Source of the DNA: Ruminococcus sp.
GTDB taxonomy: Bacteria; Bacillota; Clostridia; Oscillospirales; Ruminococcaceae
Direction of reading: 5' to 3'
DNA: 64,000 nt
Assembly: GCA_021199305.1 (NCBI GenBank)
Contig: JAJQIH010000016.1
Coordinates: 1 to 64,000 of the forward strand
Under the pieces are notes generated by a model. It saw nothing but the letters and a program-made list of their open reading frames with translations, made no database searches and was not told the origin of the DNA. This document shows, in pieces, positions 57,576-64,000 of this stretch (its first letter is position 1; each line of letters opens with the position of its first letter). The translations under genes were made by a program, and so were the position numbers.

Positions 57576-60500
57576 TTACTTTCTTCTCTTCTTGATTGCA
57601 ACTACGCCTGCAAGCCCTGCAGCCATGAAGATCGATAGACCTACTGCTGCCTGAGCGCCTGTGTTAGGTGTGCTGTCTGATGAAGTTGTGCTTGAGCTGC
57701 TTGAGCTTGAGCTTTCATCAGCTGCTGTTGTAGTTGTATCATCGTCGCTTGCTGTTGTTTCTTCTTCGTCAGCTGCTGTTGTAGTGGTTGTTTCCTCTTC
57801 ATCAGCTGCTGTTGTTGTAGTTGTTTCTTCTTCAGCAGCAGTTGTTTCTGTTGTTTCTGTTGTAGATGAAACTTCTACCAAACCTGCAATTGCAGCTTCA
57901 AGAGCTGCTGTAGCAGCGTCGATTTCGTCCTGTGTAGCGTCAGCGTCAGCAAGAACTGCCTGTGCTGCTGCCAATGCTTCTTCGAGAGCAGCTACGCTGT
58001 CCTCTGTGTAAAGTGAAGTATCAATACCCTCAGCCTCTGTGATTGCAGCTTCAAGAGCTGTTGTATCAACAGGGTAAGCTGATACGTAAGAAACTGCCTC
58101 TGCTGCTACGCCGTAAGTTAAGATGTCGTAATTAACGTCTGTGAACTCACCGTTTGTAACTGTTGCTGTGTAATCAGCTAACTCTGTAGCTGTTACTGTG
58201 AATGTTCCAAGAACAACTGGTGTGCCAGCTGTGTACTCATCAAATACAGCTGATAAGCAATAGCCGTTAACCATTAATGTGCTCTCTGTCCACTCAATAA
58301 TGTTTCCGCCTGACCAACCGAGCTCTGTTGCAGCAGTTTCATTAACTGTGAATGAACCAGCTACATACTCAAGACCCTCTGGGAGGTCGAGAACCAACTG
58401 AACTGTTCCGAGCTGCTGATTTGGAACGATTGTGATTGTATATGTGATTTCTTCGCCTGCAAGAGCATACTCTGCGCTTGGAGTTACATATACTGCAACG
58501 TCTGCTTCTACAAGAGCTGCCTGTGCTGCTGCAAGAGCTGCTGCTGCTGCATCAATGTCGTCCTGTGTTGCGCTAGCGTCAGCGTAAACTGTCTGAGCGT
58601 CAACAAGTGCTGCTGTGAATGCTGATACGCTGTCTACTGTGTAGCAAGCTGTATCAACTGCTTCTGCATCTTCAATAGCAGCTACGAGTGCTGATGTGTC
58701 AACTGCTTCTGTTGTTTCTGATGAATCCTCAGTTGCTTCTGTTGTAGCTTCTGAAGTTAAACCTGAAACTGAGAATGTGATTGAAAGTGTTTCCTCAGCA
58801 TAGATGTCGTCAGGATCGATTCCAGGGTCTGCTGCTGAATCACCATATGTGTTGTAGATTTCGATTCTGTAGTTGCCGTTTTCCTCGATATCGCCGTAGA
58901 TAATCTTGGAAGCGTCGAATGAAACTTCTTCGCCGTCAACCATAATTGAATTAAGCTCCGCAGTCATATTTGGATAATTTGTAGATGCATCGTTCAAGTC
59001 AATGCAGAATATAAGTGCGTCAGAAATTCCTCCGTACTCAGAAACATCCCAAGTGATTGTGTAAGTTCCGTCGCCGTTTACTACAACGCCTACTGTACCG
59101 TCCATAGATGTTGGGTACCAGCCTGATGTTGTGAAGCAAAGAGCTGCGTTAATTTCAACTTCTTCTTCTGCAGAAGTATCTTCTGTAGACTCTGTTGTTG
59201 CAGATTCAGGTAGACCTGAAACTGTAAATGTTATAGCGATTGATTCCTCAGCGTATACATCGTCTGGATCAATTGCAGGATCTGAAATTGTAACGCCATA
59301 AGCGTTGTAGATTTCGATTCTGTAGTTGCCATTCTCTTCGATGTCGCCATAAGCAATCTTAGTTGAATCAAAGCTTACTTCATCACCGTCAACTGTGATA
59401 GAATCAAGAACTGCTGTCAAGTCAGGATAAGCTGCTGCTGCGCCTGACAAGTCAATTACGAATACTGTAGTACCATCAGCTGTTGTATCCATTGCTGTTA
59501 CGTCAGCTGTGATTGTGTATGTGCCGTTACCTGTTACTGTTACGCCTGAAGCCCAATCCTGTGCGGACCAGTCTCCGTCAGCATATCCGATAACTGCATT
59601 GATAGCAATAGCCTCTGCCTCAGATGAATCTTCTGTTGCTTCTGATGACTCTTCTGAGCTTTCCTCGGATGATTCTTCTGAGCTTTCCTCAGATGACTCT
59701 TCTGAGCTTTCTTCAGATGATTCTTCTGATGACTCTTCTGTTGTAGCAGCTGCCGCTGTTACGTAAAGTGTGATTGAGCTTCCGCCGTCACCTACAAGAA
59801 CAGCTGTAGAACCGTCTGTTCCTGTGCCTTCTGAGTAAACAACGTCAGCCTTACCTGCGTCGTTCCAAATGTTAGCTAAACCGTTTCCAGTTGAACTTGT
59901 TGAATCAAGTGTAACGCCTACTGGAATTGTGTAAGTGTCGTTGATTAAGATTGAATCAAGTGTAACTGTTGTAGCTGCTGTTGCGCTGATATAACCAACG
60001 TTTGTCAGACCAGCTGCACTCATTCCGCTAACTGTTGCAGAATATGAACCGTTTCCGTCAACATCAACACTACCACTTGTTTCAGCCCAAGATGTGCTCT
60101 GGTTGGTAAATGTAACTGTAGATGTAGCACCATTAGTTACTGTGAAGTTGTAAGTCATAGAAGTAATAGTTACTGCTTCTGGCTCAGCTTCTGTAGCCTC
60201 AGATGACTCTTCTGAGCTTTCCTCAGATGATTCCTCAGCTGCTTCTACCTGAAGTTTGATTGAGCTTCCGCCGTCACCTACAAGAGTAGCTGTAGAACCG
60301 TCTGTACCTGAACCTACTGAATAAACAACGTCAGCCTTACCAGCGTCATTCCAGATGTTAGCTAAACCGTTTCCAGTTGAACTTGTTGAATCAAGTGTAA
60401 CGCCTACTGGAATTGTGTAAGTGTCGTTGATTAAGATTGAATCAAGTGTAACTGTTGTAGCAGCTGTTGCGCTGATATAACCAACATTTGTCAGTCCAGC

Positions 60501-60761
60501 TGCGCTCATTCCGCTAACTGTTGCAGAATATGAACCGTTTCCGTCAACATCTACACTACCACTTGTTTCAGCCCAAGATGTGCTCTGGTTTGCAAAAGTA
60601 ACTGTAGATGTAGCACCATTAGTTACAGTAAAGTTGTAAGTCATAGACGTAATCGTTACAGTTTCTGCGTCAGCTGAAGCTGTCGATAGTGATGCGAGAG
60701 CAACTGTTGAAATTGTTACAACTGCTGCAAGCGCACCTGCTAAAATTCTTTTTAGCTTCAT
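57576..60761 (-). CDS. Large sortase-anchored modular surface protein
   Basis: 1061 residues. Signal peptide (1-32), two nearly identical modules (35-174 and 197-336, period 162 aa), a Ser-Glu linker with about eight EESS units (339-384), two copies of a second beta-rich module (385-517 and 535-668), a FIVAR-like helical domain (687-752), a cohesin-like domain (755-890), a second FIVAR (897-963), a Thr/Glu/Ser linker and a sorting signal TPNTG (1031-1035) with membrane helix and KKRRK tail. FIVAR and cohesin-like modules suggest a surface adhesin or a scaffold that binds glycans or dockerin partners. No catalytic domain. Own promoter and terminators; cohesin assignment rests on pattern only. 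Confidence 0.85.
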   Translation of the reverse strand: MKLKRILAGALAAVVTISTVALASLSTASADAETVTITSMTYNFTVTNGATSTVTFANQSTSWAETSGSVDVDGNGSYSATVSGMSAAGLTNVGYISATAATTVTLDSILINDTYTIPVGVTLDSTSSTGNGLANIWNDAGKADVVYSVGSGTDGSTATLVGDGGSSIKLQVEAAEESSEESSEESSEATEAEPEAVTITSMTYNFTVTNGATSTVTFTNQSTSWAETSGSVDVDGNGSYSATVSGMSAAGLTNVGYISATAATTVTLDSILINDTYTIPVGVTLDSTSSTGNGLANIWNDAGKADVVYSEGTGTDGSTAVLVGDGGSSITLYVTAAAATTEESSEESSEESSEESSEESSEESSEESSEESSEATEDSSEAEAIAINAVIGYADGDWSAQDWASGVTVTGNGTYTITADVTAMDTTADGTTVFVIDLSGAAAAYPDLTAVLDSITVDGDEVSFDSTKIAYGDIEENGNYRIEIYNAYGVTISDPAIDPDDVYAEESIAITFTVSGLPESATTESTEDTSAEEEVEINAALCFTTSGWYPTSMDGTVGVVVNGDGTYTITWDVSEYGGISDALIFCIDLNDASTNYPNMTAELNSIMVDGEEVSFDASKIIYGDIEENGNYRIEIYNTYGDSAADPGIDPDDIYAEETLSITFSVSGLTSEATTEATEDSSETTEAVDTSALVAAIEDAEAVDTACYTVDSVSAFTAALVDAQTVYADASATQDDIDAAAAALAAAQAALVEADVAVYVTPSAEYALAGEEITYTITIVPNQQLGTVQLVLDLPEGLEYVAGSFTVNETAATELGWSGGNIIEWTESTLMVNGYCLSAVFDEYTAGTPVVLGTFTVTATELADYTATVTNGEFTDVNYDILTYGVAAEAVSYVSAYPVDTTALEAAITEAEGIDTSLYTEDSVAALEEALAAAQAVLADADATQDEIDAATAALEAAIAGLVEVSSTTETTETTAAEEETTTTTAADEEETTTTTAADEEETTASDDDTTTTAADESSSSSSSSTTSSDSTPNTGAQAAVGLSIFMAAGLAGVVAIKKRRK
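59211..59609 (-). repeat. Beta-rich module copy A1 of the surface protein
   Basis: Encodes residues 385-517. Module A2 (residues 535-668, about 58758-59159) is similar: both share NGTYTIT, YGDIEENGNYRIEIYN and DPDD-YAEE segments. The copies are diverged, so this duplication is older than the 162-residue pair upstream. Confidence 0.7.
59757..60659 (-). repeat. Recent in-gene tandem duplication (486-bp period)
   Basis: Copies encode residues 35-174 (60659-60240) and 197-336 (60173-59754). The protein copies differ at only a handful of positions, and the DNA is nearly identical apart from silent changes, so the duplication is recent or homogenised. Confidence 0.85.
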
Positions 60762-60817
60762 TAAAATTCCTCCTTATAAAATGTAAATGTAAGTATATCA
60801 ATATCTGATACAGCATT

Positions 60818-60846
60818 ATAATAGCACACATCCAGAAAAATTGCAA
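60818..60846 (-). promoter_or_regulatory. Predicted promoter of the surface-protein gene
   Basis: On the minus strand TTGCAA, 17-base spacer, TATTAT; a TATAAT overlaps three bases further on. AAGGAGGA lies before the ATG. Confidence 0.6.
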
Positions 60847-60964
60847 GGGTTTACATAAAAAAATTTAATCAAAAACTCTTTTTCGTGATTTTAGGCAAAA
60901 ACGCGACCCTGAATTTGGGCAACTTGTACAAAAAATTATGCTCTTTATGGAAAACCCAACCAAA

Positions 60965-60996
60965 CAAAAAGCCCTGCCAATTTTCTGGCAGGTGCT
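60965..60996 (-). terminator. Terminator after tRNA-Thr
   Basis: On the minus strand CCTGCCA, 6-nt loop, TGGCAGG, then GCTTTTTG, 4 bases after the tRNA. Confidence 0.85.
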
Positions 60997-60999
60997 TTA

Positions 61000-61075
61000 T
61001 GGAGCTGATAGTCGGACTCGAACCGACGACCTGCGCATTACGAATGCGCTGCTCTACCAACTGAGCCATATCAGC
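61000..61075 (-). tRNA. tRNA-Thr (CGT anticodon)
   Basis: A 76-nt cloverleaf with encoded CCA. Acceptor stem GCTGATA/TATCAGC, D-arm GGCTC, anticodon stem GCGCA with loop TTCGTAA (anticodon CGT, reads ACG), and T-arm with GTTCGAGTC. All stems pair. It is a single tRNA with its own promoter and terminator. Confidence 0.97.
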
Positions 61076-61089
61076 GAAATTACCTAGAT

Positions 61090-61118
61090 ATTATAGTATA
61101 TTTAAAGCCGCTTGTCAA
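61090..61118 (-). promoter_or_regulatory. Consensus promoter of tRNA-Thr
   Basis: On the minus strand TTGACA, 17-base spacer, TATAAT: both hexamers are perfect consensus. Confidence 0.9.
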
Positions 61119-61151
61119 CTGGTTCGAGGGAAAATTTTGCGGAGAGAATAA

Positions 61152-61184
61152 TATCCCCGCCACGCCTGCGGCGTGACGGGGATA
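61152..61184. repeat. GC-rich palindrome after fucA
   Basis: Arms TATCCCCGCCACGCC and GGCGTGACGGGGATA pair with one mismatch around a TGC loop. It lies 11 bases after the aldolase stop and could stop transcription weakly, but there is no T-run. It shares the GCCACGCC core with the palindromes at 26.2-26.3 kb. Confidence 0.75.
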
Positions 61185-61194
61185 AGCTTTTCAA

Positions 61195-61872
61195 TTATTT
61201 ATTGTATTTCTTATATCCCGGGTGCTTGCCTGTGCAGCCGTATTTCGGGCGCATAGCAATCAGCCTGTCGATGTTCTCACGTGAAATCTCCTGCGCTCCG
61301 CCGAGAAGCTTCGCATTAAGAGTAATCTGAGCGAACAGCTCGAGCGTTTCCATTTTATAATAAGCGCCGATAGCGTCAGGTCCGACTGTCAGAGCACCGT
61401 GATTCTGAAGCAGCATAGCATCATGCTCCTGCAAATACGGAGTAATAGCGTCAGGAACCTCGTAAGTTGAAGGAGTTCCATAAGGTGTAACAGGGATTGA
61501 ACCCAAGCCGATAACAGTTTCAATCATAGAATACTCGTCGAGAGCAATATTTGCTACAGCGAAGCCTGTTGCAACAGGAGGATGTGCGTGCAGCACAGCA
61601 CCGACGTCAGGACGTTCGTGGTAGCAGCGAAGGTGCATTTTGACCTCGCTTGAAGGGCGCCAGCCGTCAACAGCGTCAAGAATATTGAAATCGTCGTCAA
61701 TAAGACCGATTTTGTCAGGCGTAATAAAGCACTTGCTAACACCAGTCTGTGTAGCGAGGTACTTACCCTCGTCAACCTTAACCGTCAGGTTTCCGTCATT
61801 AGCGGCAACCCAACCCTTCTGCCACATTTTATGGCAAACATCAACCATTACTTCTTTAATGTCTTCGTACAT
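61195..61872 (-). CDS. L-fuculose-1-phosphate aldolase (class II aldolase/RhaD-FucA family)
   Basis: 225 residues from the ATG at 61872, with AAAGGTG 8-9 bases upstream. Zinc ligands lie in HAHPP (His95, His97) and QNHGAL (His158), with the catalytic Glu76 in RPSSEVKMH. The family splits L-fuculose-1-P or L-rhamnulose-1-P into dihydroxyacetone phosphate and L-lactaldehyde. The neighbours FucU and a RhaB-type kinase fit; FucU favours fucose. It ends the operon. The gap to fucU upstream is 367 bases, long for an operon, and holds a hairpin array. Confidence 0.82.
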   Translation of the reverse strand: MYEDIKEVMVDVCHKMWQKGWVAANDGNLTVKVDEGKYLATQTGVSKCFITPDKIGLIDDDFNILDAVDGWRPSSEVKMHLRCYHERPDVGAVLHAHPPVATGFAVANIALDEYSMIETVIGLGSIPVTPYGTPSTYEVPDAITPYLQEHDAMLLQNHGALTVGPDAIGAYYKMETLELFAQITLNAKLLGGAQEISRENIDRLIAMRPKYGCTGKHPGYKKYNK

Positions 61873-61973
61873 AATTTTCACCTTTTCTGTTTTTTATTTT
61901 AATTCCTCAAGCTGTTCAAGCTCTTCAAGCCTTCGTATTTCCAATTACGAATCAAATAGCTGCCTGTTTCTAT

Positions 61974-61990
61974 CCCCGCCTGCGGCGGGG
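61974..61990. repeat. Short GC-rich palindrome
   Basis: CCCCGCC / GGCGGGG with TGC loop, flanked by TATCC and GGAC. A shortened member of the same family as 61152-61184. Confidence 0.65.
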
Positions 61991-62061
61991 GACAAACCAG
62001 TTTTCCAATTGCCTTTTACACCCCGTTATAGAATGGGCAACAAGCATATAGGGGCAACGAA

Positions 62062-62217
62062 GCGTTTTGCGTAGCATAATGCATGCCCAGCGTTAAGCGT
62101 AGCTTAATGCGTGTTTAGGCGAAGCCTAATGCGTGCGAAAGCATAATGCGTTTTCAAAAGACTGTTGTTAATAGAATGTGGCGGCTGTGCCGCCCAGCGT
62201 TAAACGAAGTTTAATGC
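62062..62217. repeat. Array of short hairpins with covarying stems
   Basis: Five units between fucU and fucA. Stems: TTTTGC/GCATAA (62062-62082, one mismatch), TTAAGC/GCTTAA (62093-62107), TTAGGC/GCCTAA (62115-62129), a TGC/GCA mini-unit (62133-62150) and TTAAAC/GTTTAA (62200-62214). Loops are GTA, GAA or GAAA, and each unit is followed by TGCG or TGCAT. Stem positions change in pairs, so base-pairing is conserved though sequence is not. GGCGGC/GCCGCC (62180-62194) lies between units 4 and 5. No gene here. Confidence 0.8.
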
Positions 62218-62239
62218 ATTACGCATTAAGCATTACGAA

Positions 62240-62674
62240 TTAAACTACTCCCTTTTGCAGCATAATATTCGCATAAATTGCCTTTTCGCCTGTTGCAATA
62301 ATGGCGTAAGCCTTTTTAGCTTCTTCGTAAAAAGCGAAGCGTTCAATCTCGCCGATAGCGTCGCTTCCACGCTCATCGTACTTTGAAACAATTTCCTTGT
62401 ACTCATCCCAGATTGGCGTTTCGGCGTCATCTCCAGGCATAACCTGCATTAAATTTACAGGCTTTTCAACGTAGCTGTCAAGCGGAAAAAGCTGCAAGAT
62501 AGCGTCTAAAAGCTCTGGTACGCCGTGTCCGTCGCAGCGAATAACCTTAGCGTTTTTGCCGATGCTCTCGCAAGGGAAATTTCCGTCAGCTATAACAATT
62601 CTATCCGAATGTCCCATTTCACAGAGCGTTTTTAAAAGCTCCGGGGAAAGAATTGCAGGAATATTTTTAAGCAT
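62240..62674 (-). CDS. L-fucose mutarotase (FucU/RbsD family)
   Basis: 144 residues. It interconverts alpha and beta anomers of fucose (the RbsD branch handles ribose). MLKNIPAILSPELLKTLCEMGHSDRIVIADGNFP type N-terminus (His and Asp of the active site in GHSD and ADGNFP) is characteristic of FucU. I start at the ATG at 62674, behind AGAGGTG; the frame opens 25 codons earlier within the kinase gene. It overlaps the kinase end by 8 bases. Confidence 0.9.
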   Translation of the reverse strand: MLKNIPAILSPELLKTLCEMGHSDRIVIADGNFPCESIGKNAKVIRCDGHGVPELLDAILQLFPLDSYVEKPVNLMQVMPGDDAETPIWDEYKEIVSKYDERGSDAIGEIERFAFYEEAKKAYAIIATGEKAIYANIMLQKGVV

Positions 62675-64000
62675 TTTTGTCACCTCTTTGTATGATAGCT
62701 TTGTAGCGTTCAAACGCTTCATCCCAGTCAGAAGGATTCTCAGGCTCAAAGGCGGTAATCTTCTCGCTCGCTCTTACTATTTCACGAGCGTTAGCCAGAC
62801 CGTCGATTTCGCCCTGCGCCATAAGCTGAATTAAAATGTTTCCAAGCGACGTCGCTTCAACAGGCCCGCTCGAAACTGTAATATTGCAGCAGCTTGCAGT
62901 AAGTCGGGAGAGGAATTTATCCTTTGTTCCTCCGCCGATCATATAAAGCGTGCCGAACTTCTTGCCTGTACACTCTTCAAGCTCGCCTATCGCCAGACGG
63001 TATTTAAGCGCAAGGCTTTCGTAGATACATCTCATTACCTCGCCTGTCGTCTGAGGGATATCCTGTCCTGTCTTTTCGCAATAGTTTTTAATTCTTTTCG
63101 GAATATTTCCAGCAGGTGTAAAAATCGGGTCGTCAGGGTCGATAAAGCACTTAAAAGGCTCTGCTTCCAAAGCCAGCCGCTCAAGCTCTGCAAAGCTAAG
63201 CTCTGTGCCCTCTCTTATCCATTGACGGCGGCTTTCCTGAATAAGCCAGAGTCCGATTATATTTTTCAAAAACGAGGTCTTTCCGCCGTAGCCCTGCTCG
63301 TTTGTGACGTTAAGCTCAAGCGATTTTTCGTTTATTATCGGAGTATCAAGCTCTGTTCCGAGCAGCGACCAGGTTCCGCTTGAAAGAAAAGCAAAATCGC
63401 TCTCCTTAGCTGGTGCGGCAACGAGCGCAGACTGCGTATCGTGTCCGCAAACGGCGATAACCTTAATCGGCTTTATGTCAAGCTCCTCGCAAAGGGTACT
63501 TGAAATCGTACCAACAACGCTTCCGCTTTCAACTATTTCAGGCATCAAAGCCTTGTCAATTCCAAGCGCCGCCAAAGCTTCGCAAGACCAGTCCTTTGAG
63601 TTCTGATCAAACAGCTGTGTAGTAGAGGCAATAGAACGCTCCGCTTTTTTGTTGCCCGTTAAAAAGTAAGAAAACAGGTCAGGCATCAAAAGAACCTTGT
63701 CCGCCCGACTTAAAAGCTCGGGGCGGTATTTCTTGACCGCCAGAAGCTGAAAGGCGGTGTTTATTTCCATAAACTGGTTACCTGTCGCCTTGTAAAAATC
63801 CTCTTCGGGGAAAAGCTCAAACGCTTCCTTCAGCATTCCGTTGGTTCTGGCGTCACGGTAGTGAACAGGATTGTCGATAAGACGTCCGTCCTTGTCGATA
63901 AGTCCAAAGTCCACGCCCCAGGTGTCAATAGCAACGCTTTCAACATTGTACGGCTTTGCCTTTATAAGGCTTTGCTTTATCTCGTGAAACAGGCGAAGCA
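62667..64000 (-). CDS. FGGY-family kinase, RhaB-type (partial, N-terminus beyond window)
   Basis: The frame is open to the right edge; at least 444 residues are visible. Rhamnulokinase-family motifs are clear: AIDTWGVDFGLID near the visible start, VHYRDARTNGM, CGHDTQSAL, SSGTWSLLG and a C-terminal MIGGGTKDKFL. A family member would phosphorylate L-rhamnulose or, in many clostridia, L-fuculose. With fucU (8-base overlap) and the FucA-type aldolase it forms a deoxy-sugar operon. An internal GTG at 63914 is not the true start, because conserved sequence continues upstream. About 25-35 N-terminal residues are missing. Confidence 0.88.
   Translation of the reverse strand, partial: LRLFHEIKQSLIKAKPYNVESVAIDTWGVDFGLIDKDGRLIDNPVHYRDARTNGMLKEAFELFPEEDFYKATGNQFMEINTAFQLLAVKKYRPELLSRADKVLLMPDLFSYFLTGNKKAERSIASTTQLFDQNSKDWSCEALAALGIDKALMPEIVESGSVVGTISSTLCEELDIKPIKVIAVCGHDTQSALVAAPAKESDFAFLSSGTWSLLGTELDTPIINEKSLELNVTNEQGYGGKTSFLKNIIGLWLIQESRRQWIREGTELSFAELERLALEAEPFKCFIDPDDPIFTPAGNIPKRIKNYCEKTGQDIPQTTGEVMRCIYESLALKYRLAIGELEECTGKKFGTLYMIGGGTKDKFLSRLTASCCNITVSSGPVEATSLGNILIQLMAQGEIDGLANAREIVRASEKITAFEPENPSDWDEAFERYKAIIQRGDKNA

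Noticed and set aside
57661..59766. Antisense Ser/Val-rich frames opposite the surface-protein linkers
   Set aside because: Mirror images of low-complexity Thr/Ser/Glu codons; no start signals.
62062..62217. CRISPR array
   Set aside because: Units are variable hairpins without constant repeats and unique spacers of even length.
63304..63914. GTG at 63914 as start of the kinase gene
   Set aside because: The conserved AIDTWG segment and about 25 further in-frame codons continue upstream to the window edge, so the gene is partial.

Overview
The window looks like a chromosomal segment of an anaerobic, Gram-positive clostridium of the Ruminococcaceae/Oscillospiraceae type, probably from the gut. 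The evidence is a moderate base composition, strong AGGAGG-type ribosome binding sites with occasional GTG/TTG starts, the sporulation genes yabP and yabQ, HrcA/CIRCE control of groESL, an acidic sortase-anchored surface protein with a cohesin-like module, and genes for plant and host glycans (GH74 xyloglucanase, type I pullulanase, L-fucose/L-rhamnose catabolism). No phage, insertion sequence or CRISPR array is visible. Genus and species are inference.

Layout. 0-9.8 kb: palindromic repeats, a Thr-rich lipoprotein, a CHAP/SH3 protein, a 44-residue membrane peptide coupled to tsaD, a DUF308 membrane protein, rsmI-rimI, a transglutaminase-like protein, a CBS/CorC protein and an aminotransferase. 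9.8-12.6 kb: an operon of response regulator, histidine kinase and HtrA protease. 13.1-15.1 kb: groES-groEL behind a perfect CIRCE. 15.2-19.4 kb: lipoprotein adaptor, FtsX-type permease and an alkyltransferase-like gene. 19.7-21.8 kb: purine nucleoside phosphorylase and MTA/SAH deaminase. 21.9-26.1 kb: Na/phosphate cotransporter with a PhoB/PhoR-like pair. 26.1-26.6 kb: 86-bp tandem hairpin repeats.

26.6-42.3 kb is the complete S10-spc-alpha ribosomal cluster read right to left, rpsJ to rplQ, with secY, adk, map, infA and rpoA in the usual order. It starts from a promoter at about 42.7 kb with a leader of roughly 400 nt that contains an intrinsic-terminator-like hairpin and several long-range complementary segments. 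42.8-45.5 kb: a lipoprotein and the yabP-yabQ-divIC-yabR block, interrupted by a small antitoxin-like gene with its own promoter and inverted repeat.

45.7-57.4 kb: a GH74 lipoprotein, serC-serA, a second HtrA, a TatD-associated-type radical SAM protein, then a MraY-like transferase, pssA, psd and pullulanase read together. 57.6-60.8 kb: a 1061-residue sortase-anchored protein built from duplicated modules. 61 kb: tRNA-Thr(CGT) with a consensus promoter. 61.2-64 kb: a deoxysugar operon (RhaB-type kinase, FucU mutarotase, FucA-type aldolase) whose kinase runs off the right edge; between fucU and fucA lies an array of short hairpins with covarying stems.

How it fits together: two sensor-regulator pairs sit with plausible effectors (HtrA; phosphate uptake), and two lipid genes sit with a polyprenyl-phosphate sugar transferase. 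The least explained parts are the non-coding ones: the rpsJ leader, the hairpin arrays near 26.3 and 62.1 kb, and a GC-rich palindrome family scattered over the window.
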